In this document: positions 25,345 to 34,348 of the stretch, one piece after another
Position numbering within the stretch: position 1 is the stretch's first letter
Layout: every line of letters starts with the position of its first letter
Origin: Modestobacter marinus
GTDB lineage: Bacteria > Actinomycetota > Actinomycetes > Mycobacteriales > Geodermatophilaceae
Assembly (NCBI RefSeq): GCF_019799945.1
Contig: NZ_JABGCH010000016.1
Coordinates: 53,557-117,556, forward strand
Reading direction: 5' to 3'
DNA: 64,000 nucleotides
Notes under the pieces: model-generated
The model's input: the letters and a program-made list of their open reading frames with translations, nothing else
The model's database searches: none
Told to the model about the DNA's origin: nothing
Made by a program: the position numbers and the translations under genes

Positions 25345-26543
25345 ACACCCGCCGCGTCCGCGGGGCCGGCCGGCCGGACCGGCGCCTGCTGGCACTGCTG
25401 CTGGTCCACTCCGTCCTGACCCAGGTCATCACCTTCGTCGTCCGGCCCGCGGCGACCTACCGCGCGCTCGAGCTCGACGTCCCCGGCGCCTGGCTCGGCG
25501 CGCTCGCCGCGTCCTTCGCGGTCGTGCCCCTGGTGCTCGCCGTCCCCTCCGGACAGGCGACCGACCGGTTCGGGGAACGCCGGGTCATGCTGGCCGGGTC
25601 GCTGCTGCTGGCCGGCTCGGGTGCCCTGCTCCTGCTCGCCGGGAGCACTCCCGCCGGCCTGGTCCTGGGCACCGCGGTGCTGGGCACCGGTCACCTGTTC
25701 TGCGTGATCGGCCAGCAGGCGGCGGTCGCGAACTCCGCACCCGAGGGCCGCTACGACGCGGCGTTCGGCTACTACACGTTCGCCGCGTCGCTCGGCCAGG
25801 CGATCGGCCCCGGCCTGATCATCCTGGTCGGCGGGCAGCAGACGATCCCCGACACCGCGCCCCTCTTCGCGGCGGCGCTGGGCATGGGGGTGCTGCTGTT
25901 CCTCTGCTCGGCCGGCATGCGGTTCCCCGCTCGGGCCTCGGCGGGGGCCGCCGGCGAGCGCGGTTCGATGCGGACGCTGGTGCGACTGCCAGGCCTGCTG
26001 CGTGCGCTCCTGGTCAGCTGCGTCGTCCTGGCGGCCGTCGACATCACGCTCGTGTACCTGCCGGCGCTGGGCGCCGACCGTGGACTGGCGGCCGGGTTCG
26101 TCGGGCTGCTGCTCACGCTCAGGGCGGTGGCGTCGATGGGCTCCCGGTTGTTCCTGGGACGGCTCGTCGACCTGCTCGGGCGGCGGCACCTCATGGTCGG
26201 GGCGGTCACGCTCTCCGCGATCGCCATGGCCGTCGCCGGACTGCCCATGCCGCCCGCCGCACTGGCCGCCGTCGTCGTCCTGCTCGGCCTGGGCCTCGGG
26301 GTCGGTCAGCCGCTGACCATGGCGTGGCTGGCCACCTCGGCCCCACCGGGCCTGCGCGGCCGCGCGATGTCGCTGCGGCTGACGGGCAACCGCCTGGGCC
26401 AGGTCGTCATCCCCAGTGCCGTGGGCGCCGTCGCCGCCGGCGTCGGCGCAGCCGGCGTGCTCTTGGCCACCGCCGGCGCCCTCGGCGTCGTCGCCGCACT
26501 GTCCCGCCGCTTCGGCGGCGACAACCGTCCCCCCGTCCCCTGA
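25341..26543 (+). CDS. MFS transporter
   Basis: A 400-residue 12-helix carrier. The loop between helices 2 and 3 reads [14 protein letters not shown], a clear MFS A-motif, and the second half repeats it as [14 protein letters not shown]. Start is TTG 25341, overlapping the gntR stop as TTGA, so translation is coupled to the regulator. The substrate is unknown; context suggests uptake or export of an organic acid. Confidence 0.85.
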   Translation: MNTRRVRGAGRPDRRLLALLLVHSVLTQVITFVVRPAATYRALELDVPGAWLGALAASFAVVPLVLAVPSGQATDRFGERRVMLAGSLLLAGSGALLLLAGSTPAGLVLGTAVLGTGHLFCVIGQQAAVANSAPEGRYDAAFGYYTFAASLGQAIGPGLIILVGGQQTIPDTAPLFAAALGMGVLLFLCSAGMRFPARASAGAAGERGSMRTLVRLPGLLRALLVSCVVLAAVDITLVYLPALGADRGLAAGFVGLLLTLRAVASMGSRLFLGRLVDLLGRRHLMVGAVTLSAIAMAVAGLPMPPAALAAVVVLLGLGLGVGQPLTMAWLATSAPPGLRGRAMSLRLTGNRLGQVVIPSAVGAVAAGVGAAGVLLATAGALGVVAALSRRFGGDNRPPVP

Positions 26544-26581
26544 ACGTCCCCACCACACCGACGACCGACACGGAGCTCCTC

Positions 26582-27073
26582 ATGACCTTCGCCACCGCCG
26601 ACCTGTACGACGAGCACGGCGACGACCTGGCCTCCTGTGACCTCCAGTTCCGCCAGTTCGGTGCGCACCGGGTCTTCACCGGCCGGGTCACCACCGTCCG
26701 CTGCTTCGAGGACAACGCGCTGCTCAAGTCCGTCGTCGAGCAGCCCGGGGACGGCCAGGTGCTGGTGGTCCAGGGCGGCGGATCCCTGCACCGGGCGCTG
26801 ATGGGCGACAACATCGCCCAGATCGCAGCGGACAACGGCTGGGCCGGGGTCGTCATCCACGGCGCCGTCCGGGACGTCGCGCTGCTGTCGGGCATCCCGC
26901 TCGGCATCAAGGCCCTCGGCTCGAACCCGCGCAAGAGCACCAAGACCGGGGCCGGCGACCGGGACGTCCCGGTGACCTTCGGCGGCACCACCTTCGAGCC
27001 GGGCGACCAGCTGTGGTCCGACGACGACGGCGTCGTCGTGCTGCCGGCGTCCGCGCAGCGCGCCACTTCCTGA
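26582..27073 (+). CDS. RraA-like protein / 4-hydroxy-4-methyl-2-oxoglutarate aldolase
   Basis: A 163-residue trimeric-type RraA fold protein. Signature parts are [50 protein letters not shown] and [14 protein letters not shown]. Family members are either RNase E inhibitors or class II aldolases/oxaloacetate decarboxylases that split C5-C7 hydroxy-oxo acids to pyruvate. The GAVRD segment holds the Arg and Asp used by the aldolases. Actinobacteria lack a close RNase E partnership of the E. coli kind, and the gene follows an MFS carrier and a GntR regulator, so the aldolase role is favoured. It is 38 bp after the MFS stop. Confidence 0.85.
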   Translation: MTFATADLYDEHGDDLASCDLQFRQFGAHRVFTGRVTTVRCFEDNALLKSVVEQPGDGQVLVVQGGGSLHRALMGDNIAQIAADNGWAGVVIHGAVRDVALLSGIPLGIKALGSNPRKSTKTGAGDRDVPVTFGGTTFEPGDQLWSDDDGVVVLPASAQRATS

Positions 27074-27112
27074 GCCCCCTCGGGGAGCGGCCCACCGCCG
27101 CGGGACGGGCGG

Positions 27113-27126
27113 CCCCGCGAGCGGGG
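27113..27126 (-). terminator. Short hairpin after rnpB
   Basis: CCCCGC-GA-GCGGGG directly beyond the 3' end of the RNase P RNA on the minus strand. A second small hairpin (CCCCTCGGGG) lies at about 27077. Together they may end rnpB and the convergent rraA transcript. Confidence 0.4.
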
Positions 27127-27128
27127 GG

Positions 27129-27540
27129 CGACGGACGAGTCGGCCTGTACGCCGGGTTCTGTCCCCGGGGGCCTCGCGGCACCCCGTTGGGCGGTCATCC
27201 ATCTAGGCCTGCCGTTGCCGGCAGGCTCGAGCGGTCCACCCGCAGGCTCGGGCGGGCAGCCCTCGAACGCCTGCGCAGGACGGCGGTCGCCCGCCGTCCC
27301 TCTCGACCTTGCTCCGGGTGGGGTTTACCGAGCCGCACCGGTCACCCGGTGCGCGGTGGTCTCTTACACCGCCGTTTCACCCTTACCAGCGGCGAACCGC
27401 TGGCGGTCTGTTCTCTGTGGCACTGTCCCGCGGGTCACCCCGGGTCGCTGTTAACGACCACCCTGCCCTGTGGAGCCCGGACGTTCCTCGGCGACGGGGT
27501 CTCCCCCGCCGACGCGACCGCCCAGCCGACTCGTCCGTCG
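27129..27540 (-). ncRNA. rnpB: RNase P RNA (bacterial type A)
   Basis: Catalytic RNA of RNase P, which matures tRNA 5' ends. On the minus strand the first and last 16 bases pair perfectly as helix P1 (27129-27144 with 27525-27540). Universally conserved segments are present in order: GAGGAACGTCCGGGCT near the 5' side, the ACAGAGAACAGACCGCC region, GGTAAACCCCACCCGGAGCA, and the 3' side with AGATGGATGACCGCCC and ACAGAACCCGGCGTACAGGC. The length of about 410 nt fits actinobacterial type A RNAs. In-frame protein readings here are spurious. Confidence 0.96.
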
Positions 27541-27548
27541 TGCCGACC

Positions 27549-27554
27549 AGCCTA
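27549..27554 (-). promoter_or_regulatory. Putative -10 element of rnpB
   Basis: TAGGCT on the minus strand, about 8 bp upstream of the RNase P RNA 5' end, in the right place and of the TAnnnT form. No convincing -35 hexamer is visible. Confidence 0.45.
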
Positions 27555-27762
27555 CCGGCCGCGGAATCCGCGGACGGCGGCGAGCGCGTTGACGGCCCTG
27601 CGCCACGGAGCCACGATGCCTGATAGTGCCAGGGCGGACCACGCGCGAGGGGCCTGCCGAGCGTCGCTCCGGGAGGTGGCACACCGGATCGGCATGCGCC
27701 TTCCGCACGGACCTCCTCGTTCGCGGTCAGCCTGAGGACACCACCACCCCTGGGAGACAACG

Positions 27763-28536
27763 ATGGGGACCGACCGACCGGCCCGCCGCACCACCGCCGC
27801 GCGGGCGTCCACGCTCGACCGCGGCACGGCCACGTCGCTCGCGGCCACCGAGTACGAGCGTGTCGCCATGCTCTTCGAGAGCCTCACCCCGCTGCAGTGG
27901 CGGCTGCCCACCGAGTGCCCCGGCTGGGACGTCCGCGCGATGGCCGGGCACATGCTCGGCATGGCCCAGATGGTCGCCACCGTGCCCGCGATGGTCCGCC
28001 AGCAGATGTCGGCGGGCCGGGCCGCGAAGCGGACCGGCACCCCGTCGATCGACTGCCTCACCCGCCTGCAGGTGGAGCAGAACGCCCGGCTGAGCACCAC
28101 GGAACTGACACAGCAGATGCGCGTCGTCGGCCCCCGCGCGGTCCGCGGCCGGCGACGCATGTCGGGTGTGCTCGGCCGCCGCACGCTGCCCGAGCTGCAG
28201 ACCGTCGGCGACCAGCAGGAATGGTGGACCTTCGGCTACCTCTTCGACGTGGTCCTCACGCGTGACCCCTTCATGCACCGGATCGACATCAGCCGGGCCA
28301 CCGGTGTCCCGCTGGACGCGACCGCCGACCACGAGGGCGTGCTCGTCGACGACGTGGTGCGCGAGTGGACCACCCGCCACGGCCGGCGGGTCCGCGTGGA
28401 GCTGTCCGGCCCCGCCGGTGGCCGCTGGGGTGATCCCGACGGCGAGCTGCTCACCATGGACGCCCTGGAGTTCTGCCGGACGCTGTCGGGTCGGGAGGCC
28501 GCGACGGGCCCGCTGGCCCAGCAGGTGCCCTTCTGA
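27763..28536 (+). CDS. DinB-fold maleylpyruvate isomerase family protein (mycothiol-type)
   Basis: A 257-residue four-helix-bundle protein. The family opening EYERVAMLFESLTPLQWRLPTECPGWDVRAMAGHMLGM is at residues ~30-70; His66 with HRIDISRATG (about residue 172) supplies the usual metal ligands. Such proteins use mycothiol as cofactor or scavenge thiols in actinobacteria. The specific reaction is unknown. The ATG at 27763 follows GGGAGA. It is divergent from rnpB. Confidence 0.83.
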   Translation: MGTDRPARRTTAARASTLDRGTATSLAATEYERVAMLFESLTPLQWRLPTECPGWDVRAMAGHMLGMAQMVATVPAMVRQQMSAGRAAKRTGTPSIDCLTRLQVEQNARLSTTELTQQMRVVGPRAVRGRRRMSGVLGRRTLPELQTVGDQQEWWTFGYLFDVVLTRDPFMHRIDISRATGVPLDATADHEGVLVDDVVREWTTRHGRRVRVELSGPAGGRWGDPDGELLTMDALEFCRTLSGREAATGPLAQQVPF

Positions 28537-28548
28537 GTGGCACCTCCC

Positions 28549-29292
28549 TCAGCCCCAGTAGAGCCGGAACCCGACCCGCCGCCGGTCGTCCTCGGTGAGG
28601 GTCCCCATGTCGATGACCTGCCGCGCCTGCTCCTCGACGGGGACGTCCGACAGCAGCGCGAGGTAACGGCGGTGCTCGCTCAGGGAACGGACGGCGGCGT
28701 CGACGTGCGACGCGACGTCCACCTCGTGGGGCGGGTCGGACATGTCCTGCACCGCGATGTACTGCACGCCCTTCCACCGCGGCTCGGCCAGGTCGGGGAA
28801 GATCCACTCGTTCGCCGCGTCGGCGACGGCGTCGATCACGCTCTGGCCGAGCGCCCGGTGGTCGGCGGAGTTCACGTACGCCGGTGACACCCCGGGCGGG
28901 GTCCACGTGGCCCCGAAGTACCCGGTGACGACCAGTTCCGGGCGGTGCCGCCGGATCGCCGCGGCCAGGTCCCGCCGCAGGTCGGGCCCGGCGACGAGGA
29001 CGCCGTCCCGGTGGCCGAGGAACTCGACCTCGGAGACGCCCACGACCGCGGCCGACCGCCGTTCCTCGTCCTCCCGCAGCGGCCCGGCGGTCTCCGGGGC
29101 CACTCCCTCCATCCCGGCCTCGCCACGGGTGGCCAGCAGGTAGTGCACCTCCTTGCCGGCCGCCGTCCAGGCCGCGACCGCCGCGGCGATGCCGTACTCG
29201 ATGTCGTCCGGGTGGGCGGCGACGACGAGCGCGCGCTGCCAGTCGTCGGGGAAGGGCGCTGAGGGCATGGCCGGCAGTCTGCTCCCGATCAC
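28549..29292 (-). CDS. PIG-L family deacetylase
   Basis: A 247-residue zinc-dependent de-N-acetylase. The first motif is VVAAHPDDIEYG (AHPDD at about residue 29), with GEAGMEG downstream and a second His motif NSADHRALGQSVIDAV near residue 142. Relatives deacetylate GlcNAc-inositol (MshB), mycothiol conjugates (Mca) or other amino sugars; this is shorter than MshB/Mca, so the substrate is open. GTG 29292 overlaps the upstream MFS stop as GTGA; an ATG at 29268 is the alternative. Co-expression with the exporter is likely. Confidence 0.83.
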   Translation of the reverse strand: MIGSRLPAMPSAPFPDDWQRALVVAAHPDDIEYGIAAAVAAWTAAGKEVHYLLATRGEAGMEGVAPETAGPLREDEERRSAAVVGVSEVEFLGHRDGVLVAGPDLRRDLAAAIRRHRPELVVTGYFGATWTPPGVSPAYVNSADHRALGQSVIDAVADAANEWIFPDLAEPRWKGVQYIAVQDMSDPPHEVDVASHVDAAVRSLSEHRRYLALLSDVPVEEQARQVIDMGTLTEDDRRRVGFRLYWG

Positions 29293-30809
29293 CGCGCGGC
29301 GGCAGGCTCCCGCTGCTCAGCGGGGCGGCGCGCCAGCGCCGGGGCGGCGGCCCGAACCAGCCAGACCACCAGCAGCCCGCCGACGATCCCCGCGGCGCCG
29401 CAGAGGAGGAAGACGTCGCGCAGCCCGTCGGCGTACGTGGCGGCCACCAGGTCGGCCACGGCGGCCCGCTGCTCAGGCGGCGCCCCGCCGATCACCGCGC
29501 CGGCCTGGCCGGCGCTCAGCGCGGAGGCCGTGCCCGACGGGTCCTGGACGGCGGCTCCGCTGAGCACCGCGCCGGCGCGGGCAGTGAAGACGCTGCCGAG
29601 GACCGCGACGCCGAGCGCGAACCCCAGTTGCCGGGCGGTGTTGACCGCTCCCGAGGCCATCCCGCTGTGCTCCCGGGGGACGGCGGCCAGCGCCGCGGAG
29701 GCCAGCGTGGGGTTGGCGGCACCCACCCCGACGCCGAGGACGGCGAGACCCGGCACCAGCACCGGCCAGCTCGACCCGCCGTCCAGGCGAGCCATGAGCA
29801 GGCTGCCGACGCCGATGAGCACGAGGCCCGCGCCGAGCACGAAGCGCGGCGGCCGGGTCTGCAGCGCGCGCCCGGCGAGGGCCGCCACCAAGAAGCTGAG
29901 CAGCGACAGCGGGATGAACACCAGCCCACCCTGCAGCGGGGACAGCCCCAGCACCGACTGCAGCCACAGCGAGACGTAGAGGTTGGAGGAGAAGGCGGCG
30001 GCGTTGAGCAGCAGGCCGCCGAGCATGATCCCGCTGAACGAGCGGGAGCGGAACAGCCCGACGTCGAGCATCGGGGCCGCGCGGCGCCGCTCGACGAGCA
30101 CCCACGCGGCGAGGACGACGAGCCCGCCGGCGATCGGCGCCCAGGCGGTCGGCCGGCCCCAGCCGTCGGCCGCGGCGCGCACCAGGCCCAACACGACCCC
30201 GCCCGCGCCCAGGGTGAACAGCGCGATGCCCGGGACGTCGGGGTGCGGGGCACCCGGCTGGCGCGCCTCCCGCACCACCGCGATGGTCAGCCACACGGCG
30301 AGGACGCAGACCGGCAGGTTGACGAAGAAGATCCACCGCCAGGCGACCTCGGTCAGCGCCCCGCCCAGGATCGGCCCGATCGCGGCGGCGGCACCGACGA
30401 CGGCGCCCCACACGCCGAACGCCGTCCCCCGGTCCCGCCCCTCGTACGTGCTGTTGATCAGGGCGGTCGTGGTCGCGAACATCGCCGCCCCGCCGATCCC
30501 CTGCACCGCGCGGGCGACGATGAGCAGCGGCGCGGTCGGCGCCAGCCCGCAGGCGAGCGAGGCGACGGCGAAGAGCACCAGGCCGGCGAGGTACAGCCGC
30601 CGGCGGCCGTAGAGGTCGGCGAGCGACCCGGCGCCCAGCACCAGGGCGGCCAGCGCCAGCGCGTACACGTCCACCACCCACTGCAGCTGGCTGGAGGTGG
30701 TCGCGAGGTCGGCCGCGATGTCGGGCAGCGCGACGTTCACGATCGTGACGTCGACCAGGAGCATGAAGGTGCCGGTGCAGATCGCGACCAGCGGGAGCCA
30801 CTTGTGCAC
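29289..30809 (-). CDS. DHA2-type MFS drug exporter (14 helices)
   Basis: A 506-residue proton-driven exporter of the EmrB/QacA group. It begins VHKWLPLVAICTGTFMLLVDVTIVNVALPDI, the usual helix 1 motif with Asp, and has GSLADLYGRRRLYLAGL (motif A) and the motif C-type GPILGGAL in helix 5. GTG 30809 is used because helix 1 begins immediately after it. It overlaps the PIG-L gene by 4 bp. Substrate unknown. Confidence 0.87.
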   Translation of the reverse strand: MHKWLPLVAICTGTFMLLVDVTIVNVALPDIAADLATTSSQLQWVVDVYALALAALVLGAGSLADLYGRRRLYLAGLVLFAVASLACGLAPTAPLLIVARAVQGIGGAAMFATTTALINSTYEGRDRGTAFGVWGAVVGAAAAIGPILGGALTEVAWRWIFFVNLPVCVLAVWLTIAVVREARQPGAPHPDVPGIALFTLGAGGVVLGLVRAAADGWGRPTAWAPIAGGLVVLAAWVLVERRRAAPMLDVGLFRSRSFSGIMLGGLLLNAAAFSSNLYVSLWLQSVLGLSPLQGGLVFIPLSLLSFLVAALAGRALQTRPPRFVLGAGLVLIGVGSLLMARLDGGSSWPVLVPGLAVLGVGVGAANPTLASAALAAVPREHSGMASGAVNTARQLGFALGVAVLGSVFTARAGAVLSGAAVQDPSGTASALSAGQAGAVIGGAPPEQRAAVADLVAATYADGLRDVFLLCGAAGIVGGLLVVWLVRAAAPALARRPAEQREPAAAR

Positions 30810-30896
30810 CGGCGTCCCATGCCCGCGATGTGCAGTGCGCAACCAGTTCGGCCGCCGATCGGCGGTGCGAGGAGCGTCACCGTAGGCTCGCCGTTC

Positions 30897-31652
30897 GTGT
30901 CCGCCGTCGACCTCCTCATCGCCGCCGGGGTCGCCCTCCTCGCCGGCGGGATCAACTCCATCGCCGGCGGGGGGTCGCTCATCCTCTTCCCGACCCTGGT
31001 CGGCCTCGGTCTGGGCACGGTGCCCGCGAACGTCACCAACTCGATCGCGCAGTGGCCCGGTTACATCGGCGGGGTGCTCGGCTTCCGCCGCGAGTACGCC
31101 GGCCAGCGGTCCCGGCTGATCCGGTTCTCGGTGGTCGCGGTGCTGGGCGGGGCCACGGGGTCGGTGCTGCTGCTGACCACGCCGAGCGAGGCGTTCGACA
31201 CCGTCGTCCCGGTCCTGGTCTTCCTGGCCAGCATCCTGCTGGCCTTCCAGCCGATGATCACCCGGCGGCTCAAGGGGCACGAGGACGACCCGCTCACCGG
31301 CGACCCCGCGTGGCTGTACGTCGCGCTGTTCCTCGCCACCGTCTACGGCGGCTACTTCGGCGGCGCGCTCGGGGTGATCCTGGTCGGGGTGCTGGGCGTG
31401 GGGCTGCACCGGCTGAAGCTGGCCAACGCCATGAAGAGCGCGATCTCGGTGACCACCGCCACGGTCACGGTGCTGATCTTCGGGATCTTCGGCCCGGTGG
31501 CGTGGGAGTACGTCGCGGTCTGCGCCCCGGCCAGCCTGGTCGGCGGCTTCCTCGGCGCGAAGGTGGCCACCCGCATCCCGACCACGCCGCTGCGGGTGCT
31601 CATCGTCGTGTTCGGGGTCGCGGTCGCGATCTACCTGTTCCTCCGCCGCTGA
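30897..31652 (+). CDS. TauE/SafE family permease
   Basis: A 251-residue protein of eight or so helices. The pair of repeats starts AGGINSIAGGGSLILFPTLVGLG and GGYFGGALGVILVGVLGVGL, both typical for TauE/SafE (DUF81) proteins, which are linked to export of sulfite or organosulfur compounds. GTG 30897 begins VSAVDLLIAAGVALLAGG. It is divergent from the DHA2 exporter with an 87-bp gap. Substrate unknown. Confidence 0.87.
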   Translation: MSAVDLLIAAGVALLAGGINSIAGGGSLILFPTLVGLGLGTVPANVTNSIAQWPGYIGGVLGFRREYAGQRSRLIRFSVVAVLGGATGSVLLLTTPSEAFDTVVPVLVFLASILLAFQPMITRRLKGHEDDPLTGDPAWLYVALFLATVYGGYFGGALGVILVGVLGVGLHRLKLANAMKSAISVTTATVTVLIFGIFGPVAWEYVAVCAPASLVGGFLGAKVATRIPTTPLRVLIVVFGVAVAIYLFLRR

Positions 31653-31766
31653 GGCGGGGTGGGCTGGACCTCGCGGAAAGACACGCGGCTGACGGGGAGA
31701 CGAGCCGTCGGCGGGCCCTAGGATCCGGCCGTCGCCCATCGTCCACGCCCCGAAGGGTCTCCCCCG

Positions 31767-32636
31767 ATGCGCCGACTGGCCCCGCTGACCGTGCTCGCCG
31801 CCGCCGCGCTGGCCGCGAGCGCGTGTGCCCCTGCGGACGACGCGACGGGCGAGAGCTCTCCCTCCGGCACGGCGGCGTCCGGCGCGTGCACGCCGGAGGA
31901 CCTGCCGACCCTGGAACCGGGCACCCTCACGATCGCCACCGACCAGCCCGCCTACGAACCGTGGATGGTCGACGACACCCCGGAGAACGGGCAGGGCTTC
32001 GAGTCGGCGGTCGCCTACGCCGTCGCCGACCAGCTGGGCTACGGCAAGGACGACGTGACCTGGACCCGGGTCCCGTTCAACGCCGCCATCCAGCCCGGCG
32101 AGCGGCCCTTCGACTTCGACATCAACCAGTTCTCCATCACCCCGGAGCGGCAGCAGGCGGTCGACTTCTCCTCGCCGTACTACGGGGTCGCCCAGGCGGT
32201 GATCACCACGGCGGGCTCGGCCGCCGACGGCGCGACCGGCCTCGCCGACCTGCGGGGCCTGCGACTGGGCGCCCAGGTGGCGACCACCAGCCTCGACGTG
32301 CTGACCGGCGTCATCGCCCCGGACAGCGACCCGGTCGTGTTCAACACCAACGACGACGCCAAGCTCGCCCTGCAGAACGGCCAGGTGGACGCCATCGTCG
32401 TCGACCTGCCCACGGCCTTCTACATCACCGCCGCCGAGCTGGACAACGGCGTGATCGTCGGCCAGCTCGAGGACTCGGGCGCCTCCGGCGACCAGTTCGG
32501 GCTGCTGCTGGAGAAGGACAGCCCGCTGACCGACTGCGTCAGCGAGGCCGTCGACGCGCTGCGCGAGGACGGCACGCTCGGCGCGCTCGAGCAGCAGTGG
32601 CTGTCCGACGTCGCCGACGCACCCGTGCTCAGCTGA
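31767..32636 (+). CDS. Polar amino-acid ABC transporter, substrate-binding lipoprotein
   Basis: A 289-residue extracellular lipoprotein. The signal LTVLAAAALAASAC ends in a lipid-modifiable Cys20. The SBP_bac_3 fold follows: GTLTIATDQPAYEPWMVDD, GFESAVAYAVADQLGY, DINQFSITPERQQAVDFSSPYY (the typical substrate loop) and QVDAIVVDLPTAF. The ligand is probably an amino acid. First gene of a three-gene operon with coupled permease and ATPase. Confidence 0.9.
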   Translation: MRRLAPLTVLAAAALAASACAPADDATGESSPSGTAASGACTPEDLPTLEPGTLTIATDQPAYEPWMVDDTPENGQGFESAVAYAVADQLGYGKDDVTWTRVPFNAAIQPGERPFDFDINQFSITPERQQAVDFSSPYYGVAQAVITTAGSAADGATGLADLRGLRLGAQVATTSLDVLTGVIAPDSDPVVFNTNDDAKLALQNGQVDAIVVDLPTAFYITAAELDNGVIVGQLEDSGASGDQFGLLLEKDSPLTDCVSEAVDALREDGTLGALEQQWLSDVADAPVLS

Positions 32637-33502
32637 CCGCCGGGACCGCGGGCGCCGGGTGGGCGCCCAGCGAGCTGGAGCTGTCCCGCCGGGCGTGGCG
32701 CCGTGGGCGGGCCCGGCGGTCGACGCTGGTCGCCCTGCTGTCCACCCTGCTGTTCGCGGTCGCCGCGTACCTGGCGGTGACCCGCGCGCCGGGGTGGCCG
32801 CGGGTGCGGACGACCTTCTTCTCCTGGTCGGTGGCGGTCGACGCCTTTCCCGACATCCTGCGCGGCCTGTGGCTGAACCTGCAGGTGCTGGTGGTCGGCG
32901 GCGCGCTCGTGCTGGTCACCGGCCTGCTGGTGGCCTCGGTGCGCACGCTGCGCGGGCCGGCGCTGGCGCCGCTGCGGATCCTGGCCACGGTCTACGTCGA
33001 CCTGTTCCGCGGCATGCCGCTGATCATCGTGCTGTACCTGGTCGGGTTCGGGTTCCCGGCGCTGGGCCTGCAGGGGGTCCCGACGTCGGCGTTCGTGCTG
33101 GGGACGACGGCGATCGTGCTGGTCTACTCCGCCTACGTCGCCGAGGTGTTCCGGGCGGGCATCGAATCGGTGCACCCCAGCCAGCGGGCCGCGGCGCGCT
33201 CGCTGGGGCTCACCCACCGGCAGACCATGCGGATCGTCGTGCTGCCCCAGGCGCTGCGCACGGTCACCCCGGCGCTGCTGAACGACTTCGTGGCGCTGCA
33301 GAAGGACGTCGGGCTGATCTCGGTGCTGGGTGCCGTCGACGCGGTCCGCTCGGCCCAGATCGTGGTCGGGCAGACGTTCAACTTCACCCCCTACGTGGTC
33401 GCCGGCCTGCTCTTCGTGGTGCTCGCCGTCCCCTCCGCCCGGCTGGCCGACGCGGTGACCGCCCGCGCGCGCCGCCGCCAGCAGAGCGGGTCCCTGCTGT
33501 GA
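32633..33502 (+). CDS. Polar amino-acid ABC transporter permease, apparent CTG start
   Basis: A 289-residue inner-membrane permease with about five helices. The EAA loop reads RAAARSLGLTHRQTMRIVVLPQALR. No ATG or GTG exists in frame before the first helix; the next GTG would remove helix 1. CTG 32633, overlapping the preceding TGA as CTGA, gives (M)TAGTAGAGWAPSELELSRRA, matching the usual N-terminus of this family. Start by coupling at CTG is therefore inferred. Confidence 0.85.
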   Translation: MTAGTAGAGWAPSELELSRRAWRRGRARRSTLVALLSTLLFAVAAYLAVTRAPGWPRVRTTFFSWSVAVDAFPDILRGLWLNLQVLVVGGALVLVTGLLVASVRTLRGPALAPLRILATVYVDLFRGMPLIIVLYLVGFGFPALGLQGVPTSAFVLGTTAIVLVYSAYVAEVFRAGIESVHPSQRAAARSLGLTHRQTMRIVVLPQALRTVTPALLNDFVALQKDVGLISVLGAVDAVRSAQIVVGQTFNFTPYVVAGLLFVVLAVPSARLADAVTARARRRQQSGSLL

Positions 33503-34338
33503 AGAACACCCCCTTCCCCCCACCCCCCGCAGGCTCGGGGTGGGCCCCTGAAGGGGGCCGCGGGAACCGCTCCGCTGGACACGACGCAGGGGATCAACCT
33601 GTACTCGTGCTGCGGAACGTGGTGAAGGCGTTCGGCCCGCACCGGGTGCTGCACGGGATCGACCTCGCGGTGGACGAGCACCGCGTGGTTGCGCTGATCG
33701 GCGCCTCTGGCTCGGGCAAGTCGACCCTGCTGCGCTGCGCGAGTCTGCTGGAGACCGTCGACGACGGGCAGGTGCTGCTCGACGGCGAGGACGTCACCGA
33801 CCCCCGGGTGGACGCCGACCGGGTCCGCCGCCGGTTGGGGGTGGTCTTCCAGGCCTACAACCTGTTCCCGCACCTCTCCGTGCTGGACAACGTCACCCTG
33901 GCGCCCACCGTCGTCCACGGCCGGTCGCGGGCCGAGGCGCGGGAGGAGGCGCACGCGCTGCTGTCCCGGATCGGGCTGGCCGCCAAGGCCGGCGAGTACC
34001 CCGACCGGCTCTCCGGCGGCCAGCAGCAACGGGTGGCGATCGTCCGCGCGCTCGCCGTCCGCCCGCGGGTGCTGCTGCTCGACGAGATCACCAGCGCGCT
34101 GGACCCCGAACTGGTCGGCGAGGTGCTGGCCGTGGTCCGCGAGGTCGCCGCCGGGGGGATGACGATCCTGATGGCCACCCACGAGATGGGCTTCGCCCGC
34201 CAGGTGGCCGACACGGTCGCCTTCCTCGACGGCGGCGTGCTGCTGGAGTCCGGCCCGCCCGCGCAGCTGCTCGGCGACCCCCGGCACCCCCGCACCCGCC
34301 AGTTCCTGTCCCGGGTGATCGACGCCGGCCGGTTGTGA
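33499..34338 (+). CDS. Polar amino-acid ABC transporter ATPase
   Basis: A 279-residue nucleotide-binding subunit. Walker A GASGSGKSTLLR, Q-loop VVFQAYNLFPHLSVLDN, signature LSGGQQQRVAIVRAL, Walker B LLLDEITSALDP and the His switch ATHEMGF are all present. GTG 33499 overlaps the permease stop as GTGA. The first ~35 residues are Pro/Gly-rich and encoded by the palindromic repeat at 33508-33556; the domain proper begins VLVLRNVVKAFG, so GTG 33607 is a possible second start. Confidence 0.9.
   Translation: MKNTPFPPPPAGSGWAPEGGRGNRSAGHDAGDQPVLVLRNVVKAFGPHRVLHGIDLAVDEHRVVALIGASGSGKSTLLRCASLLETVDDGQVLLDGEDVTDPRVDADRVRRRLGVVFQAYNLFPHLSVLDNVTLAPTVVHGRSRAEAREEAHALLSRIGLAAKAGEYPDRLSGGQQQRVAIVRALAVRPRVLLLDEITSALDPELVGEVLAVVREVAAGGMTILMATHEMGFARQVADTVAFLDGGVLLESGPPAQLLGDPRHPRTRQFLSRVIDAGRL
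33508..33556. repeat. Palindromic repeat element, copy 2, inside ABC ATPase 5' end
   Basis: Nested inverted repeats: outer CCCCCTTC (33508-33515) with GAAGGGGG (33549-33556), inner CCCACCCC with GGGGTGGG (33536-33543). It aligns with the copy at 6851-6906. It lies right after the permease stop and could attenuate the ATPase message, or be translated into a Pro/Gly-rich N-terminus. Confidence 0.6.
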
Positions 34339-34348
34339 CCGGCGGGGG

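Noticed and set aside
27129-27540. Protein-coding frames across the RNase P RNA
   Set aside because: Conserved RNase P segments and the perfect P1 helix explain the sequence fully.
33499-33556. Insertion sequence ends
   Set aside because: The palindromic elements have no transposase, no target duplication visible and are only ~50 bp; a REP-like repeat fits better.
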